From a virus: a stretch of 41,224 nt of DNA. This document shows positions 22,777 through 30,563 of this stretch, in pieces. How positions within the stretch are numbered: the first letter of the stretch is position 1; every line of letters starts with the position of its first letter. The stretch covers positions 1-41,224 of IMG/VR virus record IMGVR_UViG_3300038714_000250; one strand, written 5' to 3'. The notes beneath the pieces are model-generated. The model did not search any database. It had not been told where the DNA came from and was given only the letters and a program-made list of their open reading frames with translations. Position numbers and translations under genes: made by a program.

Positions 22777-23139
22777 CTATGATTTTCTATTAAAATATCT
22801 CATATCAACTAGATATCTTTTTAATCTATAATTCCATTCTGCATTTATAGTATCTGCATCTACTGTTTTAACAGGGCTAGACATACCTCTAGCACTACCT
22901 CTTCTTGCCATACCTGGTGAACTAAAACCCATCATGCCTCCTGAACTAGGAGGTGTAACTCTAGTATCTACTAATTCAAACTCACCACCACCAACTTTTT
23001 TACTCATTAAGCTATCTGCTAAACCACCACCTATCTCAGCACCTTTAGCTGCTCCAACTGGTCCAAATACACTACCTATAGTTGATCCTGCCCATGTAGC
23101 TGCTGATTTAACTGCTCCCTTAAATATATCTTTTAACAT
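22777..23139 (-). CDS. small virion-type protein with glycine-rich N-terminus, 120 aa
   Basis: It starts MLKDIFKGAVKSAATWAGST followed by GSVFGPVGAAKGAEIGGGLA, a Gly/Ala-rich amphipathic segment resembling those in membrane-active ejection proteins. A Gly/Ser/Met-rich linker follows, then a helix with YRLKRYLVDMRYF. Position suggests an internal virion protein. AGGAGAATAG upstream is the ribosome site. Confidence 0.62.
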   Translation of the reverse strand: MLKDIFKGAVKSAATWAGSTIGSVFGPVGAAKGAEIGGGLADSLMSKKVGGGEFELVDTRVTPPSSGGMMGFSSPGMARRGSARGMSSPVKTVDADTINAEWNYRLKRYLVDMRYFNRKS

Positions 23140-23147
23140 CTATTCTC

Positions 23148-24536
23148 CTATTTACCTGATAATAAATCAAAACCAAACTTACCAATCATTTGATACATTG
23201 CATCTTTAGATGCTTTATTTTGTAAGTCTACTGCTGTTGATCGTTCTAATGCTGCTATAGCTAAGTTATGATTTCTATTAGCTTCATTTTCTGAAGATGT
23301 ATTAACCCATGATGCCTCATCTCTCCATTGTTGCCATGCTGATGATAAACCCCAGTTAGAAAGATTTAATAAATTTTGTGCATTTGTTTGGTTAGATGCA
23401 TTTACTGCAGCTGTGTTAGCTGTGTTAACTGCTCTTCTCCATACAACATTTGATTGATCTATTTCTCTTTGATTTTGTACATTAAATTGTTGTCTTTGAT
23501 TTGCTAATGTTGCATTAAATCTATTTACAGTTTCTTCCCTTTTTGCATTAGCTTCATTAACTGCAATTGTATTTTGTGCATTTAATGCATTAATTTTACT
23601 TTTTTCTGCTTCTGCAAATTTTCTCATTGCATCTATTCTAGCAGCATTTTGATCTGCAACTGTTGTTGATAACTTACTATAAAATTGATTTACTTGATTT
23701 TGACTTGTTGCATTAAATTGAAATGCAGCATTTGCAGCTGCTTGATCTGATAATAAAAAATTTTGTCTTGCGTTTATGTTTTGTAAATTTGTTTGCTGTC
23801 TATTAGATAGATTAGACAGATCCATTTTAAGATATGATTGTGCATTAGTAATAACTGCTTGTTGATTGTTAGACAGATTTTGAAATATCATCTGTTTATA
23901 AGTAGCAGCATCTTGTGCAGCTATAGGCACAGCTGAGTTCATTATACCTTCAGCTAATGCTTCTGCAGCCATTGAACTTGCACTTAAACCTCTATTAGCT
24001 AATGCAGCTTCAGTTGCTTTTGCAGCACCTCTAGCCCATACTGGTAAAGGATTACCAGATGCTAATGCAGTTTCTACTTCTTGTTGTAATCCTGCTAATT
24101 GACCTTTTACTGTAGCATCAGATGTAATAGTTCCTTGTGCAGCCTGTGCTATTGCACCAGTAGAAAGCTGACCTTGTGCAGCTGTCATTGTAGGTGTTTG
24201 ACCTGCAACTTGTGCAGCTGTTATTTGACCAGCTGTAGCAGCTGTTGGAGCTGTTATTTGTGTACCTGTTAAACCTGCAGTAGGTGCGGCTATAGTAGGA
24301 GCAGCAGCTGTTGTTGGCGTAGCTGCAGCTAAAGTTCCAGTAACACCTGGAGTTGCCATAAGTTCGGTTGTAGCAACTTGCTGTAGCTGTGGTGATATAG
24401 TTGTACCTGTTGGTAAACTAGGTTTTGTAATTAAACTATCAATTAATGAAACAGCTTTTTGGCTACCAGTTTGTTCTTGTTGTGCAGGTGCTATTGCACC
24501 TTTCTGTAATGCTACTGTATCTTCTGTTTTTGCCAT
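23148..24536 (-). CDS. Ala/Gln/Thr-rich putative internal virion protein, 462 aa
   Basis: The first 165 residues are low-complexity Thr/Ala/Pro/Gln, and the rest is a long helical region rich in Asn/Gln/Ala (NNQQAVITNAQSYL, NLSNRQQTNLQNINARQNF). It is probably an elongated coiled or helical bundle protein. Low-complexity helical proteins are typical of the podovirus ejectosome (T7 gp14/15 position). No enzymatic motif. Start ATG overlaps the previous stop. Confidence 0.62.
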   Translation of the reverse strand: MAKTEDTVALQKGAIAPAQQEQTGSQKAVSLIDSLITKPSLPTGTTISPQLQQVATTELMATPGVTGTLAAATPTTAAAPTIAAPTAGLTGTQITAPTAATAGQITAAQVAGQTPTMTAAQGQLSTGAIAQAAQGTITSDATVKGQLAGLQQEVETALASGNPLPVWARGAAKATEAALANRGLSASSMAAEALAEGIMNSAVPIAAQDAATYKQMIFQNLSNNQQAVITNAQSYLKMDLSNLSNRQQTNLQNINARQNFLLSDQAAANAAFQFNATSQNQVNQFYSKLSTTVADQNAARIDAMRKFAEAEKSKINALNAQNTIAVNEANAKREETVNRFNATLANQRQQFNVQNQREIDQSNVVWRRAVNTANTAAVNASNQTNAQNLLNLSNWGLSSAWQQWRDEASWVNTSSENEANRNHNLAIAALERSTAVDLQNKASKDAMYQMIGKFGFDLLSGK

Positions 24537-24664
24537 TATCTCCCCTGTCTTCTATATTTTTTTGTCATTCTTTTTTCTGCTTTATTTAAATTTTTTTTAT
24601 GTCTTCTTGGTCTTTTTTTAGGTTTTGGTCGTGGTGTAAAATTTTTAAAATTAACACGAGCCAT
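24536..24664 (-). CDS. tiny basic conserved marine phage protein, 42 aa
   Basis: It reads MARVNFKNFTPRPKPKKRPR, then RHKKNLNKAEKRMTKKYRRQ, with 19 of 42 residues Lys/Arg. I recognise this pattern as very frequent in marine phage genomes. It overlaps the next gene by one base (TAATG). The charge suggests nucleic-acid binding; packaging with virion DNA is speculation. Confidence 0.78.
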   Translation of the reverse strand: MARVNFKNFTPRPKPKKRPRRHKKNLNKAEKRMTKKYRRQGR

Positions 24665-24670
24665 TTAATA

Positions 24671-24961
24671 TTATTTTGGATATTTATCTTTTATTGCTTT
24701 AATAGTAGTCTTCCAACCATCTATACCATTATGATATATATCGTCTAATTGATCTACAATAGATGGATATTCTGCTGCTCTATCTCTTTGATATTTATTA
24801 TTATTATATTCAGTTTGAAGTTCTGTTTGTTTAGCCTGTATATCAGATTTAGAAATAACTTCTGTACCATTATGCCAAATAATATTATCAACATCATTAC
24901 CATTAACAGTTACTTCTGCATTAGGATTTATTTTTAGTATTGCATCTAAAACTTTTGCCAT
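24671..24961 (-). CDS. XkdW-like / tail fibre chaperone-type protein (copy 2), 96 aa
   Basis: The N-terminal half (AILKINPNAEVTVNGNDVDN, IIWHNGT, I-x-K-x-x-I-x-x-K) matches its paralogue at 25449-25715; the C-terminal half is different: AAEYPSIVDQLDDIYHNGID followed by GWKTTIKAIKDKYP, a recurrent phage tail-end motif. These proteins commonly follow fibre genes and may assist fibre folding. GGAGCATAATTT precedes the ATG. Confidence 0.72.
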   Translation of the reverse strand: MAKVLDAILKINPNAEVTVNGNDVDNIIWHNGTEVISKSDIQAKQTELQTEYNNNKYQRDRAAEYPSIVDQLDDIYHNGIDGWKTTIKAIKDKYPK

Positions 24962-24964
24962 AAA

Positions 24965-25447
24965 TTATGCTCCTATTTCTATTAAGGTTATAGTTGATCT
25001 ACCACCATTTGTATTAATTCTTGCTTTACCACCAGATGTAGCTTTTCCATACAATGTGTATGTTGTTTCAGAGGTTGTTGATGGGGAATCTAAATGTGTA
25101 ATACTTCCAGCCATATAAACATCTCCACTACCATCACTATCAAAAGTATAAAAGAATCCTGATCCATCAGAATTTCCTACATCTGATGAATCTCTAAATA
25201 AAGTAAAATAACCATATTTTTCATCAAAAGCTGAACTAACTGCTAAAGAAACTAATATTAAAACTTTACTAGATGTTGCTGATGGAGTTATAGACGCATT
25301 TAATGTTAATGATGCGTAACTTGTAGATGTTGTTTCTCTAGATGTTTCATCTGTTCCATGTATAACTTGTAAAACTTTACCACCTACTCCTGATGGTAAA
25401 GATGTTATTGCTGATAATGTGTTATTGTTTGGTTTAACTATTGACAT
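24965..25447 (-). CDS. tail fibre tip-like protein (copy 2), 160 aa
   Basis: From residue about 23 it consists of one beta-rich domain (GGKVLQV, SITPSATSSKVL, LDSPSTTS, ending EIGA) that is also the C-terminal domain of the gene at 25715-26599. It lacks the MPYIG N-terminal module of that paralogue and may be a trimeric tip or a secreted fibre-associated protein. The GGGAG ribosome site fits the ATG at 25447. Confidence 0.7.
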   Translation of the reverse strand: MSIVKPNNNTLSAITSLPSGVGGKVLQVIHGTDETSRETTSTSYASLTLNASITPSATSSKVLILVSLAVSSAFDEKYGYFTLFRDSSDVGNSDGSGFFYTFDSDGSGDVYMAGSITHLDSPSTTSETTYTLYGKATSGGKARINTNGGRSTITLIEIGA

Positions 25448-25448
25448 A

Positions 25449-25715
25449 CTATACTCCCATTAATGCTTTTATTTCATCATCAGATAAACCTAAATTTTTT
25501 AATTTATTTTTTGCTGATGCTCTATCATCTATTACTTTCTGATGTTGATTATTAAATTCTTCTTCTACTTCAATTAATTTTTCTTCTATTTCAGCTTTAG
25601 CTATAGGTGTTGTACCATTATTCCATTGGATGCTATCTATATCTTCATTTGTTACAGTTACATCTGCGTCAGGATTAATTTTTAATATTGCTGCTATTGT
25701 TTTATTAATTATCAT
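25449..25715 (-). CDS. XkdW-like / tail fibre chaperone-type protein (copy 1), 88 aa
   Basis: It shares AILKINP, D-x-I-x-W-x-NGT and a Glu/Lys-rich helix with the gene at 24671-24961 but ends in KLKNLGLSDDEIKALMG, a C-terminal motif often found in tail chaperones. The start overlaps the fibre gene stop (TAATG), so the chaperone is coupled to the fibre it may serve. Confidence 0.7.
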   Translation of the reverse strand: MIINKTIAAILKINPDADVTVTNEDIDSIQWNNGTTPIAKAEIEEKLIEVEEEFNNQHQKVIDDRASAKNKLKNLGLSDDEIKALMGV

Positions 25716-26599
25716 TATGCTCCTATCTCCATTGCTACATAAACTAATGTTTTTTGATCATCATTTATTTTTACAGTTCCTGATTGGTTATCTTGTCTTT
25801 TAAAAGCTATTTTGTATGTTACTTGTGATGTAGTGCTTGGTGAATCTAAAAATACCATTGACATTTGATCAGGTGTAGCAGCTGATGTAGTGTTACCAGC
25901 GGCAGTTCTTTGAGCTAAACGAGAACCTCCAGTTACTTCAGTGCTGTCTCTAAAAAATGATGTTGCAACTCTAATTGCTGAGTCTGTTCCACTTGTTTCA
26001 AAATTTGCAAATAATAAAACTTTACTACTTGTTGCTGAAGGTGTAATACTTACTCCATCAGTAACTGCTTGGTATGATGTTGATGTAGTAGTTGTTTCAT
26101 TAGTTGAGGTTGCACCAACAACTTGTAAAACTTTACCACCACCTTTAATATAACTATAATCAAGTCTTTTAATTGTACCTGCATCTGATATTAAAAATTC
26201 ATCAGTATCTGCTGGTTCAGCACCAAGGGCTGTTAAACCTGAAATAACATCATTATTTAATTTTGCTGCTGTAACTGCATTGGCTTGTATACTTGCAGTA
26301 GCTACAGTATCATCTGAAGGTGTGCCTATATTTAATACATCACCTAATAATATTATAAAATCAATAACATCACCTGTTGCTAAGTTACTAGCAAAAGTGA
26401 TTGTTGAACCTGAGATAGTAAAAGAACTACCTGGTTTTTGTACTACACCATTTAAACTAACTAGCATATGATTAGCACTTTCAGGTGTTACATTTGCAGA
26501 ACCTACTTGCATAGTATATGCTGCTTGTCCATTTACTACGGATATAGCATCACAAACTTGAAAGTTTCCGACTGTTGGTTGTTTTCCTATATAGGGCAT
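25715..26599 (-). CDS. tail fibre / receptor-binding protein (copy 1), 294 aa
   Basis: The N-terminus MPYIGKQPTVGNFQVCDAIS is shared in style with the gene at 29738-30142 and probably joins the fibre to the tail. A central beta-rich region (SLNGVVQKPGSSFTISGSTI) precedes an AVTAAKLNND linker typical of phage fibres. The final about 140 residues form a tip domain found again at 24965-25447. AGGAGAATAA gives the ribosome site. Confidence 0.78.
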   Translation of the reverse strand: MPYIGKQPTVGNFQVCDAISVVNGQAAYTMQVGSANVTPESANHMLVSLNGVVQKPGSSFTISGSTITFASNLATGDVIDFIILLGDVLNIGTPSDDTVATASIQANAVTAAKLNNDVISGLTALGAEPADTDEFLISDAGTIKRLDYSYIKGGGKVLQVVGATSTNETTTTSTSYQAVTDGVSITPSATSSKVLLFANFETSGTDSAIRVATSFFRDSTEVTGGSRLAQRTAAGNTTSAATPDQMSMVFLDSPSTTSQVTYKIAFKRQDNQSGTVKINDDQKTLVYVAMEIGA

Positions 26600-26618
26600 T
26601 TATTCTCCTTAATTAATT

Positions 26619-27668
26619 TTATCTTGCATTATTGGGTACACCATTAGAATTTACGAAGGGTGATTCTGCGAAAGCCATATAGATGTATGTATCTCCTGAT
26701 CCATTTAATTCACCATTTGAAGTTTTCATTTTTACACCATTAGAAAGTATATCCATATTTTTTCCTGTATTACCATTTTCATTAGAATTATTATCAGCGT
26801 TTAATGGTAAAGTATCTGAGTCTCCATTTGTATTTCTTTTTGCATCATACATAGACCAATTTTCTGTACCACTTGATTTTTTTATCATAATCCAAGCTGG
26901 ACGAAATCCTGTATAAACAAATGTGCCATCAGCATTTCCATTTCCTATGTACTTTCCAAATTTTGAGTAGCCTTTTACATTTGCAAAACAGTAAGCTAAC
27001 ATACCATTAGTATTACCGTTAGAATTAGTATATGTTCCAACACTAAATACACTAGAAGTTGGTGTAGTATCATTCCACATTACTGTATCTGTTGCAGACG
27101 CATCAGTTGTATTTAATTTTAACCATTTAGCTTTTCCTAATTCTTCGTGATATACAGCCCAATTATCAGTACCACCATCTCTATTTTTCACAATAATCAT
27201 TTGAGGCACAGCACCTAAACCATGACCTACTGTAGCATTTGACCCTGTTCCTGTATAAGTCACAATACTAAATCCAGCAGTAGTGTTTGCAGATATAGTT
27301 GATGTTATAGAACCATTAGAATCTGATGATGTAGAACCACTTGCTTTCCAATTCCATGCTACAAAAGTTTCTGAATTTCTAGTAACATTATCATTACCTC
27401 CTGTAGTAAAACCATCTGAATCAAAAGAAGTAAGCATAGTTGTAAGTGTGCTTTCGGCATTTACTAAATTTGATCTTAAAATTTTATTTGTGCCTCTTAC
27501 TGAATCTACAAGAATGTGATTATCATCAAAACTTCTTGGTTTGATCCATACCCAATCAGGTTGCATATCTTCAGATCCATCTAAAGTAAAAGATTGTGCA
27601 CTACCATTACCTGTATATAACTTTGTTTGAAAGTACAATTCAGGATTATCAACTGTTGTGTAAGCCAT
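26619..27668 (-). CDS. DUF7483-like tail fibre protein, 349 aa
   Basis: Repeated TGNGSAQSFTLDG, DWVWIK, FSIVTYTGTGSNATVGHGLG, VPQMIIVKNRDG and TFVYTGFRPAWIMIKKS segments match a marine phage fibre family I recall as DUF7483. The two halves share the GTG/GNG-x8-GFRPAWIMIK pattern, suggesting duplicated beta-sandwich domains. It is expected at the distal tail, contacting the host surface. The start overlaps the previous stop. Confidence 0.72.
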   Translation of the reverse strand: MAYTTVDNPELYFQTKLYTGNGSAQSFTLDGSEDMQPDWVWIKPRSFDDNHILVDSVRGTNKILRSNLVNAESTLTTMLTSFDSDGFTTGGNDNVTRNSETFVAWNWKASGSTSSDSNGSITSTISANTTAGFSIVTYTGTGSNATVGHGLGAVPQMIIVKNRDGGTDNWAVYHEELGKAKWLKLNTTDASATDTVMWNDTTPTSSVFSVGTYTNSNGNTNGMLAYCFANVKGYSKFGKYIGNGNADGTFVYTGFRPAWIMIKKSSGTENWSMYDAKRNTNGDSDTLPLNADNNSNENGNTGKNMDILSNGVKMKTSNGELNGSGDTYIYMAFAESPFVNSNGVPNNAR

Positions 27669-29116
27669 TATCCAAACTCCGATAGGTTTTTTGAGTTAAG
27701 TGCATAGTATCCTTGTGGTGAGTATTCAAAATTACCATAGCCATTAGGATCTTGATTACCTGATGAAATACTACCAATGGGACTACCAAAATTCATTGAG
27801 TAAGTAGTTTCTCTTGATGTCGATGTTCCATGACCAGCACAAATAAAATAAGTTTCACCTGTATCTAAAGAAAAAGCCGCATTTGTACCTGATGATCCTG
27901 ATGTAGGATCTCCACTTGCAACAACAGAACCATTTTTTGAAAAATATAATTTATGATTATCTAAATCTAAAAATATTCCTATAATATCTCCAGTGGTAAA
28001 AGTTGAGCCATAACTTGATTCTGAACCATCATGTAATTTAGTTCCATTATCTCCAACATAAGAAAAAGAACCTGAAGAACCGCCAATACCTGAACCTTGT
28101 CTATTTAAATCTTCTACATCATAAGCAACACCAACAATTAAATCATTTTGCGAATTGCTTGACTTTGCTTCATATTTAACTTCAGCATACCATTTTCCAC
28201 TTGATACACCTATTGTTGAGTAACTATTAAACCTACTATCTGAACCTGAATGTGCTGTTTGTAAATTACCCTCTGAAAATGTAACCGTGCCATTATCATT
28301 TTTTGATAATGAATTAAATGTAGCAAAATTATTAGTGCATGTATCAGTAGATTGATCTACACTTGTTAAATTAGCAACTGCAAAGTGATGATCATTACCT
28401 GATGTGTCAGCACCTAAACCACTACTATTTTGGCTTGTACCCGATTGTTTAAATTCTAAGTAAAAACCATTTGTACCAAATGTTAAGCCTGATACACTTT
28501 TTGGCTTCCAAATTTGTGGACTGTCAGAATCAAACTCTCCAAATTGATCTGGATCTAAATTAGAACCATCTATAAAACATACTTCTGCCATATAACCATC
28601 AAAATAATGATTATCATCTCCTCTTTGACCAATGTTATGAACAGTTGTGCTATTAACTAATCCATCTGTATTTTGTGATGGAAAAGTCGTATTGTTTAAA
28701 TCAGTAACTCTTGAACCATTTACATATAATCTTAGTCTATCAGTAGATGTAGAATTTCCACTATCATAATGTGCAACGATGTGATACCAAGAGCTGGGGT
28801 CCCTGAACACTTGATCTGTAAATATATTAGAAACTGTAGAGCCACCTGAAGAGTCTCCAAAACCAAGAGTGTCATTTGCATTGAATTGAATTGCCATAAA
28901 AGTTGAACTTGAATTACCGCAACTAAAAATTTTTTGATTCGTGCTTAAAGTTGATCTTTTAATCCAACCACTCCAAGTCCACTTGTCTCTATTACCAGCA
29001 CTACTTGGAGTTCTAGTTAAATCGTCTGAACTTCCATCATTAAATCTTAAGGAGTTATCTACATCATAACCTGTTGGTACATTTTTAGCTGGATACAAAA
29101 AACTATTTATTGGCAT
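27668..29116 (-). CDS. receptor-binding protein with LamG-like and SPRY-like domains, 482 aa
   Basis: Residues about 20-200 form a LamG/concanavalin-like domain (RFNDGSSDDLTRTPSSAGNR, WTWSGWIKRS, WYHIVAHYDSGN, DGYMAEVCFIDG). Residues about 260-460 resemble a SPRY fold (GKWYAEVKYEA, VGVAYDVEDLN, GDIIGIFLDLDNHKLYFSKN). Both folds bind glycans or protein surfaces, so this is a strong candidate host-recognition protein. It is encoded in the distal tail cluster with GGAGAG before the ATG. Confidence 0.82.
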   Translation of the reverse strand: MPINSFLYPAKNVPTGYDVDNSLRFNDGSSDDLTRTPSSAGNRDKWTWSGWIKRSTLSTNQKIFSCGNSSSTFMAIQFNANDTLGFGDSSGGSTVSNIFTDQVFRDPSSWYHIVAHYDSGNSTSTDRLRLYVNGSRVTDLNNTTFPSQNTDGLVNSTTVHNIGQRGDDNHYFDGYMAEVCFIDGSNLDPDQFGEFDSDSPQIWKPKSVSGLTFGTNGFYLEFKQSGTSQNSSGLGADTSGNDHHFAVANLTSVDQSTDTCTNNFATFNSLSKNDNGTVTFSEGNLQTAHSGSDSRFNSYSTIGVSSGKWYAEVKYEAKSSNSQNDLIVGVAYDVEDLNRQGSGIGGSSGSFSYVGDNGTKLHDGSESSYGSTFTTGDIIGIFLDLDNHKLYFSKNGSVVASGDPTSGSSGTNAAFSLDTGETYFICAGHGTSTSRETTYSMNFGSPIGSISSGNQDPNGYGNFEYSPQGYYALNSKNLSEFG

Positions 29117-29730
29117 TAACTCTCCAATACTGGAAATTCTGCTAGTGGTCTTGTTATTGTCCCATCTTCTTGTCTTGTATATTCGTACAATGTTTTTAGT
29201 TCATCAATATTAGTACAAGCATCTATTTGAGTTTCCATTTCATTTGATTTTGCTCTTACATCTGCTCTAAAAGTTGTAATATTTTCAGGAACATTATACT
29301 CTGTAACTTCTGTTGCTTTTACTACATACCAATCAGTAGGTGCTAATAAACTTGATGCTTGCTGTTTTATAATTCTTTTTTTTATAGTTTTTAAACCATA
29401 GTTAATTACTTGATTGCCATCTTCATCTAAAATATTATTACCATCTTCATCAACAGCATCTTCATCTTCTAATCTTTTTGGTGTAGCAGTTCCCCATGAT
29501 CTTGTAACTTGATTATCTGCATAATTATATTCTTCATTTGTATTTACAAAATATTCTTCATCTTTTTTATTTGTTGAATCTGTAATTACTTCATAAATAC
29601 CTATGGCTTCTTTTTCAGCTTTAGTCCATTTACTAAATATATCAGCAGGATATTGAGTATTATTTAATACAAATCCTTTAGGATTAGTAAATATTTTTGT
29701 GATAGATCCTGATTCTACTAATGCGTGCAT
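29116..29730 (-). CDS. tail protein of fibre-assembly type, 204 aa
   Basis: The N-terminal part (LVESGSITKIFTNPKGFVLN) is a beta-rich adaptor; the C-terminal part (QQASSLLAPTDWYVVKATEV, FRADVRAKSNEMETQIDACT) is the helical unit typical of phage tail-associated assembly proteins. A DEDG-rich repeat lies in the middle (residues about 90-108). Probably helps fibre assembly or forms a short fibre; no family is certain. Confidence 0.65.
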   Translation of the reverse strand: MHALVESGSITKIFTNPKGFVLNNTQYPADIFSKWTKAEKEAIGIYEVITDSTNKKDEEYFVNTNEEYNYADNQVTRSWGTATPKRLEDEDAVDEDGNNILDEDGNQVINYGLKTIKKRIIKQQASSLLAPTDWYVVKATEVTEYNVPENITTFRADVRAKSNEMETQIDACTNIDELKTLYEYTRQEDGTITRPLAEFPVLES

Positions 29731-29737
29731 AATTCTC

Positions 29738-30142
29738 CTATGATAATGTTAATGCTTGATTTCTACCAACTTCAATCCACTTAGATCCATTATATCTAAA
29801 TACAAATACATCACCTAGATTAGCTGTTGTTGTTAATGTTGGGGCTGTATCTGAGGCAAATTCATATACAGCATTAAATGATAAAGTTCTTGAACCTGTT
29901 CCATCTTGTATCACAAGTATTGATATAAACTGACCAGTAGTACTATTAGTAGGAGCAGCTAATGTTCTATTACCACCTAAAGTTAATTTACATACATCTT
30001 GTGTTGAAGCATCCCAAGTAACTGTAGCTTGATCTGTTAATGTAGCTTCACTATAGTTTAACTTAGCAGACGTAATTAAATCGTCAGCTATATCTGATGC
30101 TGTAAGTGCTTTTGCACTAGGTTCTTGACCAATATACGGCAT
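29738..30142 (-). CDS. short tail fibre-type protein, 134 aa
   Basis: MPYIGQEPSAKALTASDIAD, then LITSAKLNYSEATLT and beta strands (GGNRTLAAPTNSTTGQFISI, DVFVFRYNGSKWIEV). The MPYIG start is shared with the fibre at 25715-26599. It is likely a trimeric short fibre or adaptor. Ribosome site GGAGATAA upstream. Confidence 0.7.
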   Translation of the reverse strand: MPYIGQEPSAKALTASDIADDLITSAKLNYSEATLTDQATVTWDASTQDVCKLTLGGNRTLAAPTNSTTGQFISILVIQDGTGSRTLSFNAVYEFASDTAPTLTTTANLGDVFVFRYNGSKWIEVGRNQALTLS

Positions 30143-30143
30143 A

Positions 30144-30503
30144 TTACGTTATCTCCATTATTGACAGTGTTCCTGAAATTTTATCTGCAACTGAACAATC
30201 TATTCTAATTGCATCTGTAGTTTCTAGTATAACTTTACCACCCGACAGAATTTCAAGTGAACTACCTGCAGGAATATTAACATCTTTAACTAAAAATGAT
30301 GTTCCGTTAGTAGCTGCTCTGCCACCTCCTGATGTATCACTAACTAATTCTACCTCTGCAGTAACTGCAGATGAATGTATATTAGCTAACACTAAACCAA
30401 TTACAACTGTAGTTGTACTGCTTGGTGTTGTATACACTGTATATGGCGTTCCAGCTGAATTTGGTTCTGCTGCAAAAGTTACTACTTTAAAAGTATTTGC
30501 CAT
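30144..30503 (-). CDS. beta-rich tail-associated protein, 119 aa
   Basis: The protein (FKVVTFAAEPNSAGTPYTVY, VVIGLVLANIHSSAVTAEVE, LEILSGGKVILETTDAIRID) looks like a small beta-sandwich, a type frequent among phage tail genes. It is the first gene after the internal promoter at 30528-30555, with AGGAGATAAATA before its ATG. Role unknown. Confidence 0.68.
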   Translation of the reverse strand: MANTFKVVTFAAEPNSAGTPYTVYTTPSSTTTVVIGLVLANIHSSAVTAEVELVSDTSGGGRAATNGTSFLVKDVNIPAGSSLEILSGGKVILETTDAIRIDCSVADKISGTLSIMEIT

Positions 30504-30527
30504 TATTTATCTCCTATTTACTTATAT

Positions 30528-30555
30528 ATTATATCGTTATTTTTAAAAAAATCAA
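30528..30555 (-). promoter_or_regulatory. internal sigma70-like promoter for distal tail genes
   Basis: On the minus strand TTGATT (30555-30550) and a perfect TATAAT (30533-30528) are separated by 16 bases. This lies in one of the few gaps of the late arm, just before the gene at 30144-30503. Confidence 0.65.
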
Positions 30556-30563
30556 TATTTATT

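Noticed and set aside
24965-26599. Possible diversity-generating retroelement acting on the duplicated fibre tips
   Set aside because: No reverse transcriptase gene and no template/variable repeat pair were seen in the window; the two copies differ throughout, not only at adenines.
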